Positions 1-6,330 of a stretch of 6,485 nucleotides of DNA are shown piece by piece (position 1 is the first letter of the stretch; each line of letters starts with the position of its first letter). The DNA is taken from the NCBI GenBank assembly GCA_029934775.1, contig JAOZLO010000164.1, positions 1 to 6,485 of the forward strand, in the 5' to 3' direction. The notes under the pieces are model-generated. The model was given only the letters and a program-made list of their open reading frames with translations. It was not told the origin of the DNA and made no database searches. A program made the translations under genes and the position numbers. This DNA comes from Desulfocapsaceae bacterium. Its GTDB lineage: Bacteria > Desulfobacterota > Desulfobulbia > Desulfobulbales > Desulfocapsaceae.

Positions 1-287
1 TGGCAACTGTCTGTGAGGAACTTGGTTGCGGCGAGATTTTATTGAACTGCATAGACAGAGACGGCACCAACAGCGGCTTTGATCTTGAACTCATCAAAAT
101 GGTAAAAGGAGCAGTTTCTATTCCCGTGATAGCTTCAAGTGGAGCCGGCAGTCCTGCACATTTTGTAGAGGTGTTTAAAGAAACAGATGCTGAAGCAGCC
201 CTTGCAGCGGGTATCTTTCACAGAAAAGAGGTGGATATCAATGAAGTAAAAGTGGCAGTAGCAGCTGGCGGAATTGAAATAAGATGA
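1..287 (+). CDS. hisF: Imidazole glycerol phosphate synthase, cyclase subunit HisF (3' part only)
   Basis: The reading frame is open from position 3 to the TGA at 285-287, giving the last 94 residues of a protein that is normally about 250 aa (or of a longer HisH-HisF fusion); the start lies outside the window. HisF takes ammonia from HisH and converts PRFAR to imidazole glycerol phosphate plus AICAR in the cytoplasm (histidine synthesis, feeding purine synthesis). Visible family marks are [15 protein letters not shown], whose first Asp matches the catalytic Asp of the second half-barrel (D176 in T. maritima HisF), and the phosphate-binding strands [10 protein letters not shown] and [12 protein letters not shown]. 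The wording of these motifs ([21 protein letters not shown]) is closer to my memory of the eukaryotic bifunctional HIS7/plant enzyme than to typical HisF (TSID/SMD, IASGGAG, AASIFH). No his gene follows, so it appears to be the last gene of its operon. The identity is secure; whether it is a fusion cannot be seen. Confidence 0.95.
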   Translation, partial: ATVCEELGCGEILLNCIDRDGTNSGFDLELIKMVKGAVSIPVIASSGAGSPAHFVEVFKETDAEAALAAGIFHRKEVDINEVKVAVAAGGIEIR

Positions 288-290
288 TTA

Positions 291-330
291 GGGTCGATCA
301 TTGACCCCAGGCAATTTTTTCCGGGTCAAT
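291..330 (+). terminator. Competing short hairpins after hisF, possible weak terminator
   Basis: Directly after the hisF stop, GGGTC (291-295) can pair with GACCC (303-307). The same segment, ATTGACCC (300-307), can instead pair with GGGTCAAT (323-330) as a perfect 8-bp stem with a 15-nt loop. The two folds exclude each other. A run of six T (315-320) lies 7 nt after the first hairpin and inside the loop of the second. If the first hairpin forms it could act as a weak intrinsic terminator for hisF, but the stem is short and the T run is not adjacent, so this is inference. Confidence 0.35.
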
Positions 331-353
331 ATAAAACTTTTGAATGTGGGTTT

Positions 354-370
354 GTAAGAAAATTTCTTAC
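354..370. repeat. 17-bp palindrome, possible protein-binding site
   Basis: GTAAGAAA and TTTCTTAC flank one central A, giving a perfect 8+1+8 palindrome in the gap between hisF and the transporter genes. It lacks a following T run and is AT-rich, so a DNA-binding site is likelier than a terminator, though chance occurrence is possible. Its centre (362) lies 40 bp, about four helical turns, from the centre (402) of the next inverted repeat. Confidence 0.35.
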
Positions 371-388
371 GCCATAATCAGAAATCCT

Positions 389-415
389 CCAATTGATCTG
401 ACATAGATCAATTGG
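389..415. promoter_or_regulatory. Perfect 11-5-11 inverted repeat, candidate operator for the TRAP genes
   Basis: CCAATTGATCT (389-399) and AGATCAATTGG (405-415) are exact reverse complements around a 5-nt spacer, GACAT. The repeat ends 59 bp before the TAXI start codon and overlaps a possible -35 element. A two-fold site of this size fits a dimeric regulator. The NarL/FixJ response regulator encoded in this window is one candidate, but the arms do not obviously resemble the NarL heptamer TACYYMT, and a local repressor elsewhere is equally possible. In RNA it could form an 11-bp hairpin; no T run follows, so it is not a standard terminator. Confidence 0.55.
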
Positions 416-421
416 TAAATT
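393..421 (+). promoter_or_regulatory. Possible sigma70-type promoter for the TAXI gene
   Basis: TTGATC (393-398) and TAAATT (416-421) lie 17 bp apart, each matching 4 of 6 consensus bases. The -35 falls inside the left arm of the 11-5-11 inverted repeat and the -10 begins right after the right arm, an arrangement suited to repression. Another -10-like hexamer, TATTAT (440-445), lacks a partner at normal spacing. No GG-N10-GC sigma54 signature was found. The assignment is weak. Confidence 0.25.
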
Positions 422-474
422 GCATATTGTACACAGACGTATTATTTTTTTTAACCAATTAACAGGAGGATGGT

Positions 475-1446
475 ATGAAAAGCAGGCATTTATTAACCCC
501 TTTAGGAGTTACATTTATTGTTTTGGTGTCAATGGCATTTTGTCTGCCGGCATTTGCCAAAGACAGAGTAGTTTTTGGTGGTGGCCCGGCAGGTGGGACT
601 TTCCAGGTTGTAGCCAATGGAATTCAGGTATATAAACCAATGAAAGCGGCTGCTGGGTTTAAGGTTCAGGCTCAATCTTCGGCCGGTTCCGTTGAAAACT
701 TGAGAAAAACAAATTCCGGCAAGCAGCAGATGAGTGTCGTTTATTCAGGCCATGTATATCTGGGTCGAAATGGTCTGATGAAAAATGATACCAAAAAATA
801 TGAAGATGTCCTGGCTGTTGCATGGCTCTACGGTGCACCCGGGCAGCTTGTCACTCGAAAAGGCTCTGGGATCAATAGTGTAAAAGATCTGGTTGGCAAA
901 AAAGTAGGAGTTGGAAATGCCGGTTCCGGTGCATTTGCCAACTGTGAACTGTTTTTTACCCATATGGGAGTCTGGGATAAAATTGAAAGAAATGCCATGG
1001 GATATAATGACGCAGCCCAGGCCTTTGGTAACAACCAGCTGGATGCATTCTGGCTGTTCACTGCTTTCCCGAGCGGTGCGGTAATCATGGCTGCACAGAC
1101 CAATGATATTGCCCTGGTGAATCTCGATGCCGATGCAACTGCCAGTGGATTCTATGAGAAATATCCTTATTTTTCCAAACTTACTGTACCGGCAAATACC
1201 TACAAAGGGGTAGATTATGACTCACCTTCTTTTCAGGATTCCGCCCTCTGGGTAGCAAATTCAAAAGTATCTGCAGATGTTGTATATGAAATGCTGTCTT
1301 TGCTCTACACAGATGAAGGATTAGCTCATATGAAAGCGCAGAAAAAGACCTTTAAAAACATGTCGGTTAAAACAGGTGCACAGGGCGTGGTAACACCATT
1401 CCACCCTGGTGCAGAAAAATTCTGGAAGGAAAAGGGTCTCCTGTAA
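475..1446 (+). CDS. TAXI-family TRAP transporter solute-binding protein
   Basis: This 323-aa periplasmic receptor captures a small solute and delivers it to the TRAP permease encoded next. Residues 1-28 form a Sec signal peptide: basic start (KSRH), hydrophobic core and an AFA cleavage site before K29. The mature part opens with the TAXI-type strand VVFGGGPAGGTFQVVANGI (32-50), then SSAGSVENLRKTNSG (68-82), matching the family GSVENLR motif, VKDLVGKKVGVGNAGSGA (136-153), and ends with HPGAEKFWKEKGLL (310-323), like the usual C-terminal HPGAxxxxxExG. Length is normal for the family. TAXI proteins lack the substrate-clamping arginine arrangement of DctP-type receptors, and known ligands include glutamate and 2-oxoglutarate, so substrate cannot be named here. 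The start is set by AGGAGG at 464-469, 5 nt before ATG; another ATG at 470 is out of frame. An inverted repeat upstream (389-415) may control it. The family call is firm; the substrate is unknown. Confidence 0.93.
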   Translation: MKSRHLLTPLGVTFIVLVSMAFCLPAFAKDRVVFGGGPAGGTFQVVANGIQVYKPMKAAAGFKVQAQSSAGSVENLRKTNSGKQQMSVVYSGHVYLGRNGLMKNDTKKYEDVLAVAWLYGAPGQLVTRKGSGINSVKDLVGKKVGVGNAGSGAFANCELFFTHMGVWDKIERNAMGYNDAAQAFGNNQLDAFWLFTAFPSGAVIMAAQTNDIALVNLDADATASGFYEKYPYFSKLTVPANTYKGVDYDSPSFQDSALWVANSKVSADVVYEMLSLLYTDEGLAHMKAQKKTFKNMSVKTGAQGVVTPFHPGAEKFWKEKGLL

Positions 1447-1477
1447 AAGAGTCCCTTTGTTAACAAGCATAACAGTC

Positions 1478-1514
1478 TAAGATACAGGTAGAAATATTAT
1501 CTACCTGTATCTTA
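1478..1514 (+). terminator. 15-bp stem-loop after the TAXI gene (attenuator or mRNA stabiliser)
   Basis: The arms 1478-1492 and 1500-1514 are perfectly complementary over 15 bp (core GATACAGGTAG / CTACCTGTATC) around a 7-nt loop, starting 31 nt after the TAXI stop codon. The 3' side continues TTAATTGTG rather than a clean U tract, so complete termination is doubtful. Such structures between binding-protein and permease genes often let the binding protein be made in excess, by partial termination or by protecting the upstream mRNA 3' end. That role here is inferred from position. Confidence 0.5.
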
Positions 1515-1554
1515 ATTGTGATGGCGTCGTAAAAACACGAATTCTTCGTTACCC

Positions 1555-1642
1555 CGTCGTTCCCGCATAGGCGGGAATTTTGTTATTTCAATACCTTCTG
1601 GATCGAAGTCTGCGCTTATCTCCCGCCTGCGCGGGAATGACG
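1555..1642. repeat. 88-bp MITE-like palindromic repeat with GC-rich hairpin ends
   Basis: The 22-nt ends 1555-1576 and 1621-1642 are inverted copies matching at 19 of 22 positions (CGTCGTTCCCGC... against CGTCATTCCCGC...). Each end is itself a small hairpin: TTCCCGC/GCGGGAA at 1560-1577 and TCCCGC/GCGGGA at 1621-1636. A 44-bp centre separates them, so the whole can form a cruciform or a long two-branched RNA. Its GC content stands out from the AT-rich surroundings. Elements of the form CGTCATTCCCGC-N-GCGGGAAT-N-ATGACG are abundant dispersed repeats in many bacteria, comparable in style to neisserial dRS3. There is no coding capacity. It lies between two genes that belong together, which suggests insertion into the operon spacer. 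Outer limits may extend to about 1521-1661, where less exact complementarity is seen. Confidence 0.75.
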
Positions 1643-1664
1643 ATTTATCGGATTTTTCACCAAA

Positions 1665-1694
1665 TTGTCTATTGTAAGTAAAGAAATTTATAAA
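1665..1694 (+). promoter_or_regulatory. Possible internal promoter for the TRAP permease gene
   Basis: TTGTCT (1665-1670) and TATAAA (1689-1694) are 18 bp apart and match 4 and 5 of 6 sigma70 consensus bases. Transcription would begin near 1701, about 22 nt before the GTG start. This could keep the permease expressed despite the stem-loop and repeat that separate it from the TAXI gene. The local AT-richness makes chance matches likely. Confidence 0.35.
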
Positions 1695-1722
1695 AAAGAT
1701 TTTAAAGACAGGAAGGCTAGCC

Positions 1723-3453
1723 GTGTTTGAGAATCTAAATAAATTTGAAAAAATTGTGTTTGATATCTGTTCTGTGATTTTGGTGGTATTTTACTCATGG
1801 GCCGCTGTAATACAACCTATGGCCACACAATATCACCGGGGAGTGTATATCATCATCACCTATGTGCTTGTTTTCCTGATTTACAAATCCAAATCTAAAA
1901 TCATGAGAGTTGTGGATTATATATTAATCCTGCTTTCCCTGATCTCCATCGGCTACTGGATTTTTAATTTTGAGGCAATTAATTACCGTACCGGTGCAGA
2001 GACACAGACGGATATGATTTTTGCCATTATTGGAGTACTGATCGGCATTGAACTGGCCCGACGGGTAGTAGGCAATGTTTTTGTCTTTTTAGGCGTGGCC
2101 ATGCTGGCTTATGGTGTATATGGATATCTCGCGCCGGATCTGGTTTCCCATGCCGGAGCACCGTTTACAGAACTATGTGTTTCCATTTTTTATAAAAGTG
2201 ACGGGGTGTTCGGGATCATGGCCAATGTACTGGCCACCTATGTAATCCTGTTTGTCCTTTTTGGAGCATTTCTGGAAAAATGCGGCGCCCAGAAGTTTTT
2301 TATTGATTGGCCCCTTGCAGCTGTGGGGCATAAGATCGGTGGTCCTGCAAAAGTTTCTGTGATTGCTTCAGGACTTTTTGGCTCAATCTCCGGATCCGCT
2401 ATTGCTAATACAGTCTCAACCGGGATGTTTACCATCCCAATGATGAAAAAAGCAGGATTTAAACCCCATGTGGCTGGTGCTATTGAACCGGCTGCTTCCA
2501 TCGGCGGGATGTTCATGCCGCCGATTATGGGCGCCGGCGGATTTATCATGGCAGAGCTTACCGGCCTGCCATATTCACAAATCATGCTGGTGGCAATTTT
2601 TCCGGCTGTCATGTATTTTTTCTCTGTGTTCGTTATGGTGCATTATGAGGCCAAAAAGTACAATATCGTCGGAGAAAAATCCGAGTTTTCCGCCTCCCAT
2701 ATTTTTAAAACACAATGGTTTTATATTCTTCCCCTGGTTATTATTACTATTTTTATGCTTTTAGGATATTCTCCTGCGTATTCGGCAATTTTAGGTCTTT
2801 CGTCCTGTATTGTAATTTCCTGGGTCAGAGTAGATACCCGGATTGGTCCGAAACGGTTTGTTGAAGCATCAAGAGAGGGGACTATCAACAGCTTGAAAAT
2901 TGGTGCAGTTGTCGGCATCATTGGTATCATTATCGGTGTATTGACCTTTTCAGGCCTGGTCTTGACATTTGCTGACATCGTGATTGAACTGGCAGGTGGT
3001 TCTCTGTTATTGACTATTGCACTGATTGCGCTGGCATCGCTGGTTCTCGGTATGGGAGTACCGGTGACGGCTGCCTATCTCATTACAGCAGTTGTTGCTG
3101 TGCCTGCCCTGACCCACCTTGGAGTCAATGAACTCGCAGCCCATATGATAGTATACTGGCTTTCCCAGGATTCAAATATTACCCCGCCTGTCTGCATCGC
3201 CGCCTTTGCCGGCGCAACCATTGCCAAGGCCAATATGTGGAAAACGGCATTTTCAGCCTTTAAATTTGCCAAGTTTTTATATCTGGGCCCCTTGCTCTTT
3301 GGTTATGTGCCTGGATTTTCCCTGAATGGCAGCTCAACAGATATAATTAAGGCATTTATTTTTATTATTATCGGAACCTGGGCCTATTCATGGTTTCTCA
3401 GTGGTATCTGGATAGGCAGTATAAAAGGAATTTTTACAAAAAAGGCTGCTTAA
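1723..3453 (+). CDS. TRAP transporter fused membrane subunit (4TM/12TM, DctQM-like)
   Basis: This 576-aa inner-membrane protein is the permease partner of the TAXI protein and would import its solute using a sodium or proton gradient. The first ~150 residues carry the small-subunit-like hydrophobic segments and the rest is the DctM-type large subunit. Family motifs are GSISGSAIANTVSTGMFTIP (from about 219), with GSAIAN at 224-229, then EPAASIGGMFMPP (255-267), LGMGVPVTAAYL (442-453) and SQDSNITPPV (481-490). The two helix-breaking loops, P266-P267 and T487-P488-P489, correspond to the substrate/cation-binding hairpins of the family. At 576 aa it is at the short end for 4TM/12TM fusions (often 600-700), and it has no C-terminal soluble extension. 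Translation starts at GTG, chosen because AGGAAGG (1710-1716) lies 6 nt upstream and the family-like N-terminus begins there. It is 276 bp from the TAXI stop, unusually far for such a pair. Its 3' end converges on the response regulator gene. The family is certain; the substrate is unknown. Confidence 0.94.
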   Translation: MFENLNKFEKIVFDICSVILVVFYSWAAVIQPMATQYHRGVYIIITYVLVFLIYKSKSKIMRVVDYILILLSLISIGYWIFNFEAINYRTGAETQTDMIFAIIGVLIGIELARRVVGNVFVFLGVAMLAYGVYGYLAPDLVSHAGAPFTELCVSIFYKSDGVFGIMANVLATYVILFVLFGAFLEKCGAQKFFIDWPLAAVGHKIGGPAKVSVIASGLFGSISGSAIANTVSTGMFTIPMMKKAGFKPHVAGAIEPAASIGGMFMPPIMGAGGFIMAELTGLPYSQIMLVAIFPAVMYFFSVFVMVHYEAKKYNIVGEKSEFSASHIFKTQWFYILPLVIITIFMLLGYSPAYSAILGLSSCIVISWVRVDTRIGPKRFVEASREGTINSLKIGAVVGIIGIIIGVLTFSGLVLTFADIVIELAGGSLLLTIALIALASLVLGMGVPVTAAYLITAVVAVPALTHLGVNELAAHMIVYWLSQDSNITPPVCIAAFAGATIAKANMWKTAFSAFKFAKFLYLGPLLFGYVPGFSLNGSSTDIIKAFIFIIIGTWAYSWFLSGIWIGSIKGIFTKKAA

Positions 3454-3466
3454 TATTAGTCCCTGA

Positions 3467-4105
3467 TTACCATTCAACCAGTTTGTTCTGGAAAGCAAAT
3501 CTGGACAGCTCGGCATTGTTTCTCAGGTTAAGTTTTTGCAGGATCCTGGCCCGGTAGGTATCAACGGTTTTGATGCTGATATTGTAGTTTTCGGCAATTT
3601 CCCTGTTGGTGCCGCCCATGGCGAGTTTTCGCAACACCTGCAACTCCCTCATGGAGAGGGATTCGGTCAAAGACAGGGATTTGTTGCCCATGATTACCCT
3701 TAATGCCAGGGCTTCGCTTGCTTTTTCCGTTAAATATCGTCTGCCCGAATGAATTTTCTTCACGGCCTCCACCAACTGTTCCGGCGCAGACTGTTTGGTC
3801 ACATATCCCATAGCCCCCGCTTCAATCGCCCTGATAACATATTGCTCTTCCTCATGCATGGTCAGGATGAGTACAGGAACATCCGGGCAGGAACTTTTCA
3901 TGCGGGCAACCACTTCCAGACCATCCATGCCGGGCATGGAAATATCAATTACCGCAACATCGGGTTTTTTATTCATGGCTTCATCAAAGGCCGTCCTGCC
4001 ATCAGATGCTTCGGCAATAACTTTGATTTCTCCACTGTCTTCAAGCACTCTTCTTAAACCCTCTCTGACAATACTGTGGTCATCAGCCAATAGTGCTTTA
4101 ATCAT
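3467..4105 (-). CDS. NarL/FixJ-family response regulator
   Basis: This 212-aa cytoplasmic DNA-binding regulator is activated by phosphoryl transfer from the kinase encoded just upstream. The receiver domain (about 2-118) has the acidic pair D8-D9, the phospho-accepting D54 in VIDISMPGMDG, switch T82 and the conserved K104 in YVTK, so all phosphorylation residues are present. The LuxR-type helix-turn-helix (about 147-207) reads LSMRELQVLRKLAMGGTNRE then IAENYNISIKTVDTYRARIL. Layout and length are typical of NarL/UvrY/FixJ proteins. Its ATG lies inside the kinase gene end (8-bp overlap), with a purine-rich ribosome site GAGAGGGAG at 4117-4109, indicating translational coupling and a shared transcript. 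Its stop is 13 bp from the stop of the convergent TRAP permease gene. The target genes are not shown by sequence; the adjacent transporter is the obvious candidate. There are no defects. Confidence 0.94.
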   Translation of the reverse strand: MIKALLADDHSIVREGLRRVLEDSGEIKVIAEASDGRTAFDEAMNKKPDVAVIDISMPGMDGLEVVARMKSSCPDVPVLILTMHEEEQYVIRAIEAGAMGYVTKQSAPEQLVEAVKKIHSGRRYLTEKASEALALRVIMGNKSLSLTESLSMRELQVLRKLAMGGTNREIAENYNISIKTVDTYRARILQKLNLRNNAELSRFAFQNKLVEW

Positions 4106-6227
4106 TGTCTCCCTCTCTTAATTTAATGGTGCAACAGATCCGGGTGCCTTTGCCGGGTTTTGAGAGAATATCCAACCGACCTCCTGCCAGAATAGCCCTT
4201 TCCTTCATACCTTCAAGCCCCAGTCTGGGAATATTGGTTACTTTATCCACGGAAAAACCGCTACCATTGTCTTGCACCACAAGAATCAAATTATTATTTT
4301 TCATGGATAATTCTACAATAATGGTGGTGGCGCTGGAATGACGCAGAGAATTAGTGACTGCCTCCTGTCCTATCCGATAAATGGCTGTGGCAAGGGTATC
4401 ATTTATTTTGGGGATATCGTCATGTTTAAATACACATGACACATTCGACCGTTTTTCAAAATCAGACAGCAGGGATTCCAGGGCATCTACAAGCCCCAGA
4501 TCATCTAAAACTCTTGGCCGAAGCCTGAACGCCATATCCCTGACATCAACAATGGTATCATCGATAAGGGAGCACATTTTTGCAGCTCTGATGCCGGCAT
4601 TCGTATCAACAGTGTTAAGATATTTTTCAATCCATACTGCATCAATTCGCATAGCAGTAAGGACCTGACCCAGGTGGTCATGAAGTTCTCGTGCAACCGA
4701 TGCTTTTTCACGTTCCTGGGAGGCAATGATATTTTTAGAAAGGTCTTTCAGGCTTTCCTGGGCACTCTGAAGTTGTTCTGTTCGTTGGTTTACCCGCTTT
4801 TCAAGATCCATGGAATATCGGCTCAATTTCTCTTTAGCATGTTGAAGGGCTTTCTGATTCCGGTTTTTCTCTGTGACGTCAACACTGACCGCAAGAGATC
4901 GTATCACATCCCCCTGATCATTTCGCACACCATAGGAAGAAAGCAGAGTGTCAATTCTTCCTCCGTCTTTTTTTATAAAAATATAGGGAATGTCTTTACA
5001 AAACCCGGTCCTGAAAAATATTGGGAAAATTTCAGTTTCTGCATACTCTCGAGACTCAGGCGAAAAAAAACCGGTTAAAGGTTTACCAATCACCTCTTTG
5101 CGATCATATCCCATCACATCCAACCAGTGATCCGACACCCGAACAATATTACCGGAGATATCAATAGAATGAAGCATGACCGGGGTTTTGTGGTAAATGC
5201 GCCGGTAGCGTTCTTCACTGAGTCGAAGTTCTTTTTCTGTAGTTTTTCGTTTAACGATTTCCCGGGCAGCGAGCTGGTAGAGGATAAGAACCAGAATACC
5301 CGTCAGCAGGGAAACGCTTAAAACTACAGGTCCGACGATCTGGACATAGGGGGCCGCTACCTGACGTTCAATGGCCTTATGCTCCCTTAAATAAATGATT
5401 TTCCAGCCCGGATAATTATCAAGATCCATTGATGAAAACAGATATTTTATGTTCTGTCTGTCAAAAACATTCTGGTCTTGAGCCATTGAAAAGCCGGACC
5501 ACTGCCAGGGACCGTTGCCGAATTGTTTAGAATTTGCGATATCCCATAGGGCATTCTGCGAAAGCTCCCATAAGAGCATAAATCTATAATTTTCTTTATT
5601 GGAAATAAAGATGACTCCATTGGGATCAATAAAGAATAACGGGTTTTCAGATGAAAAGAATAATGTTTCCTCTACATGCTCAATGGAGGCTTTGATTACA
5701 GCAACACCGATAATCTTTTCTTTTGAACTGTCATATACAGGATGGCTGTAATAAACACCCCTTTTACCGGAAGTGGTTCCTAAGGCCAGATATGTTGAAG
5801 GTTGTCCGGATATTGCTTTTTGAAAATATGGCCTGAATGAAAAATCCTTTTCTACAAAACTGTCACGATCATTCCGGTTGCTTGAACAGATCGTCACCCC
5901 GTCAATCCCCATTAGGTAACTGACATTAATGTCAAGGGAACTCGTAAAATTATCGAGAATGAGATTAGCCTGATAAATGGAATCCAGGCTGGTATTTCCC
6001 AGAGCATTTTGAAGATCCCTTGTTCCGGCAAGAGTTTTTACCGGTTTAATATGCTCGGATAAATAGAATGATAATTGCCTTCTCAGCAGTTCAAGCCTTG
6101 TGTGAGCCGTTCTTTCCAATTTTTGGAAAGCAGCATTTTTAAAAGAATAGTAGTATAGCCATGCACCGGTAGTAGCTGACAAAAATGCAAATGCCGCCAA
6201 AAATAATATGATAATTCTAAGACGCAT
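4098..6227 (-). CDS. Membrane sensor histidine kinase: DctB-like double Cache, PAS, HisKA_3, HATPase
   Basis: A 709-aa inner-membrane kinase pairing with the NarL-type regulator downstream. TM1 is about 4-27 and TM2 about 296-320; between them lies a ~265-residue extracytoplasmic double-Cache sensor. Its stretch FRPYFQKAISGQP (131-143), then ALGTTSGKRGVYYSHPV (148-164) and FFIDPNGVIFIS (198-209), strongly resembles the C4-dicarboxylate sensor DctB. A PAS domain follows (about 335-453, ending SVDVTEKN), then a coiled coil (about 455-505). The HisKA_3 domain has phospho-accepting H516 in ARELHDHLGQ and the LRPxxLDDLGL element (569-579). The ATPase has N626 (N box), DNGSGF 653-658 (G1) and GLEGMKER 670-677 (G2). 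All catalytic residues are intact. DctB itself uses a HisKA core with an NtrC-type regulator, so this is a DctB-like sensor on a NarL-type kinase. The ATG is fixed by an in-frame TAA 9 nt upstream; no ribosome site precedes it. The ligand is probably a small carboxylate, by analogy only. Confidence 0.92.
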   Translation of the reverse strand: MRLRIIILFLAAFAFLSATTGAWLYYYSFKNAAFQKLERTAHTRLELLRRQLSFYLSEHIKPVKTLAGTRDLQNALGNTSLDSIYQANLILDNFTSSLDINVSYLMGIDGVTICSSNRNDRDSFVEKDFSFRPYFQKAISGQPSTYLALGTTSGKRGVYYSHPVYDSSKEKIIGVAVIKASIEHVEETLFFSSENPLFFIDPNGVIFISNKENYRFMLLWELSQNALWDIANSKQFGNGPWQWSGFSMAQDQNVFDRQNIKYLFSSMDLDNYPGWKIIYLREHKAIERQVAAPYVQIVGPVVLSVSLLTGILVLILYQLAAREIVKRKTTEKELRLSEERYRRIYHKTPVMLHSIDISGNIVRVSDHWLDVMGYDRKEVIGKPLTGFFSPESREYAETEIFPIFFRTGFCKDIPYIFIKKDGGRIDTLLSSYGVRNDQGDVIRSLAVSVDVTEKNRNQKALQHAKEKLSRYSMDLEKRVNQRTEQLQSAQESLKDLSKNIIASQEREKASVARELHDHLGQVLTAMRIDAVWIEKYLNTVDTNAGIRAAKMCSLIDDTIVDVRDMAFRLRPRVLDDLGLVDALESLLSDFEKRSNVSCVFKHDDIPKINDTLATAIYRIGQEAVTNSLRHSSATTIIVELSMKNNNLILVVQDNGSGFSVDKVTNIPRLGLEGMKERAILAGGRLDILSKPGKGTRICCTIKLREGDND

Positions 6228-6232
6228 CCAGT

Positions 6233-6263
6233 ATTATATCTACCAGCAGGCATTGTTTGTCAA
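6233..6263 (-). promoter_or_regulatory. Consensus promoter of the kinase-regulator operon, apparently leaderless
   Basis: Read on the minus strand, TTGACA (6263-6258) and TATAAT (6238-6233) both match the sigma70 consensus at 6 of 6 positions, separated by 19 bp, which is longer than the ideal 17. Only 5 nt lie between the -10 and the kinase ATG, so the expected start of transcription is at or within one base of that ATG. The TATAAT also contains the in-frame TAA that bounds the coding frame. No Shine-Dalgarno sequence lies between. A leaderless mRNA is the simplest reading; a promoter further upstream could also exist. Confidence 0.6.
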
Positions 6264-6330
6264 TGGATTTGCAATTTGTTGATGCTTATATTCAATCAGC
6301 AGTGTCCGGTTAGAAAATTGCATTAGTCGA

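Noticed and set aside
393..411. FNR/CRP-like site (TTGAT and ATCAA)
   Set aside because: The half-sites are 9 bp apart instead of the 4 bp required for FNR, and the symmetry extends to 11 bp per arm, unlike that family.
412..425. Sigma54 promoter upstream of the TAXI gene
   Set aside because: GG and GC are present but 6 nt apart, not the required 10, and the TGGCAC core is missing.
440..445. TATTAT as -10 of the TAXI promoter
   Set aside because: It matches 5 of 6 bases but has no acceptable -35 at 15-19 bp; TTGCAT is 14 bp away.
828..1103. 91-aa minus-strand open frame inside the TAXI gene
   Set aside because: Antisense to a well-supported coding region, with no motif or ribosome site.
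1555..1642. CRISPR repeats
   Set aside because: There are only two units, in inverted rather than direct orientation, with no regular spacer series and no cas genes.
2238..2612. 124-aa minus-strand open frame inside the permease gene
   Set aside because: Antisense to the conserved DctM core; its composition is the mirror of the permease codons and no domain is visible.
4674..5078. 134-aa plus-strand open frame inside the kinase gene
   Set aside because: It lies antisense to the PAS/coiled-coil coding region of an intact kinase, has no family motif and no convincing ribosome site; it is a shadow.
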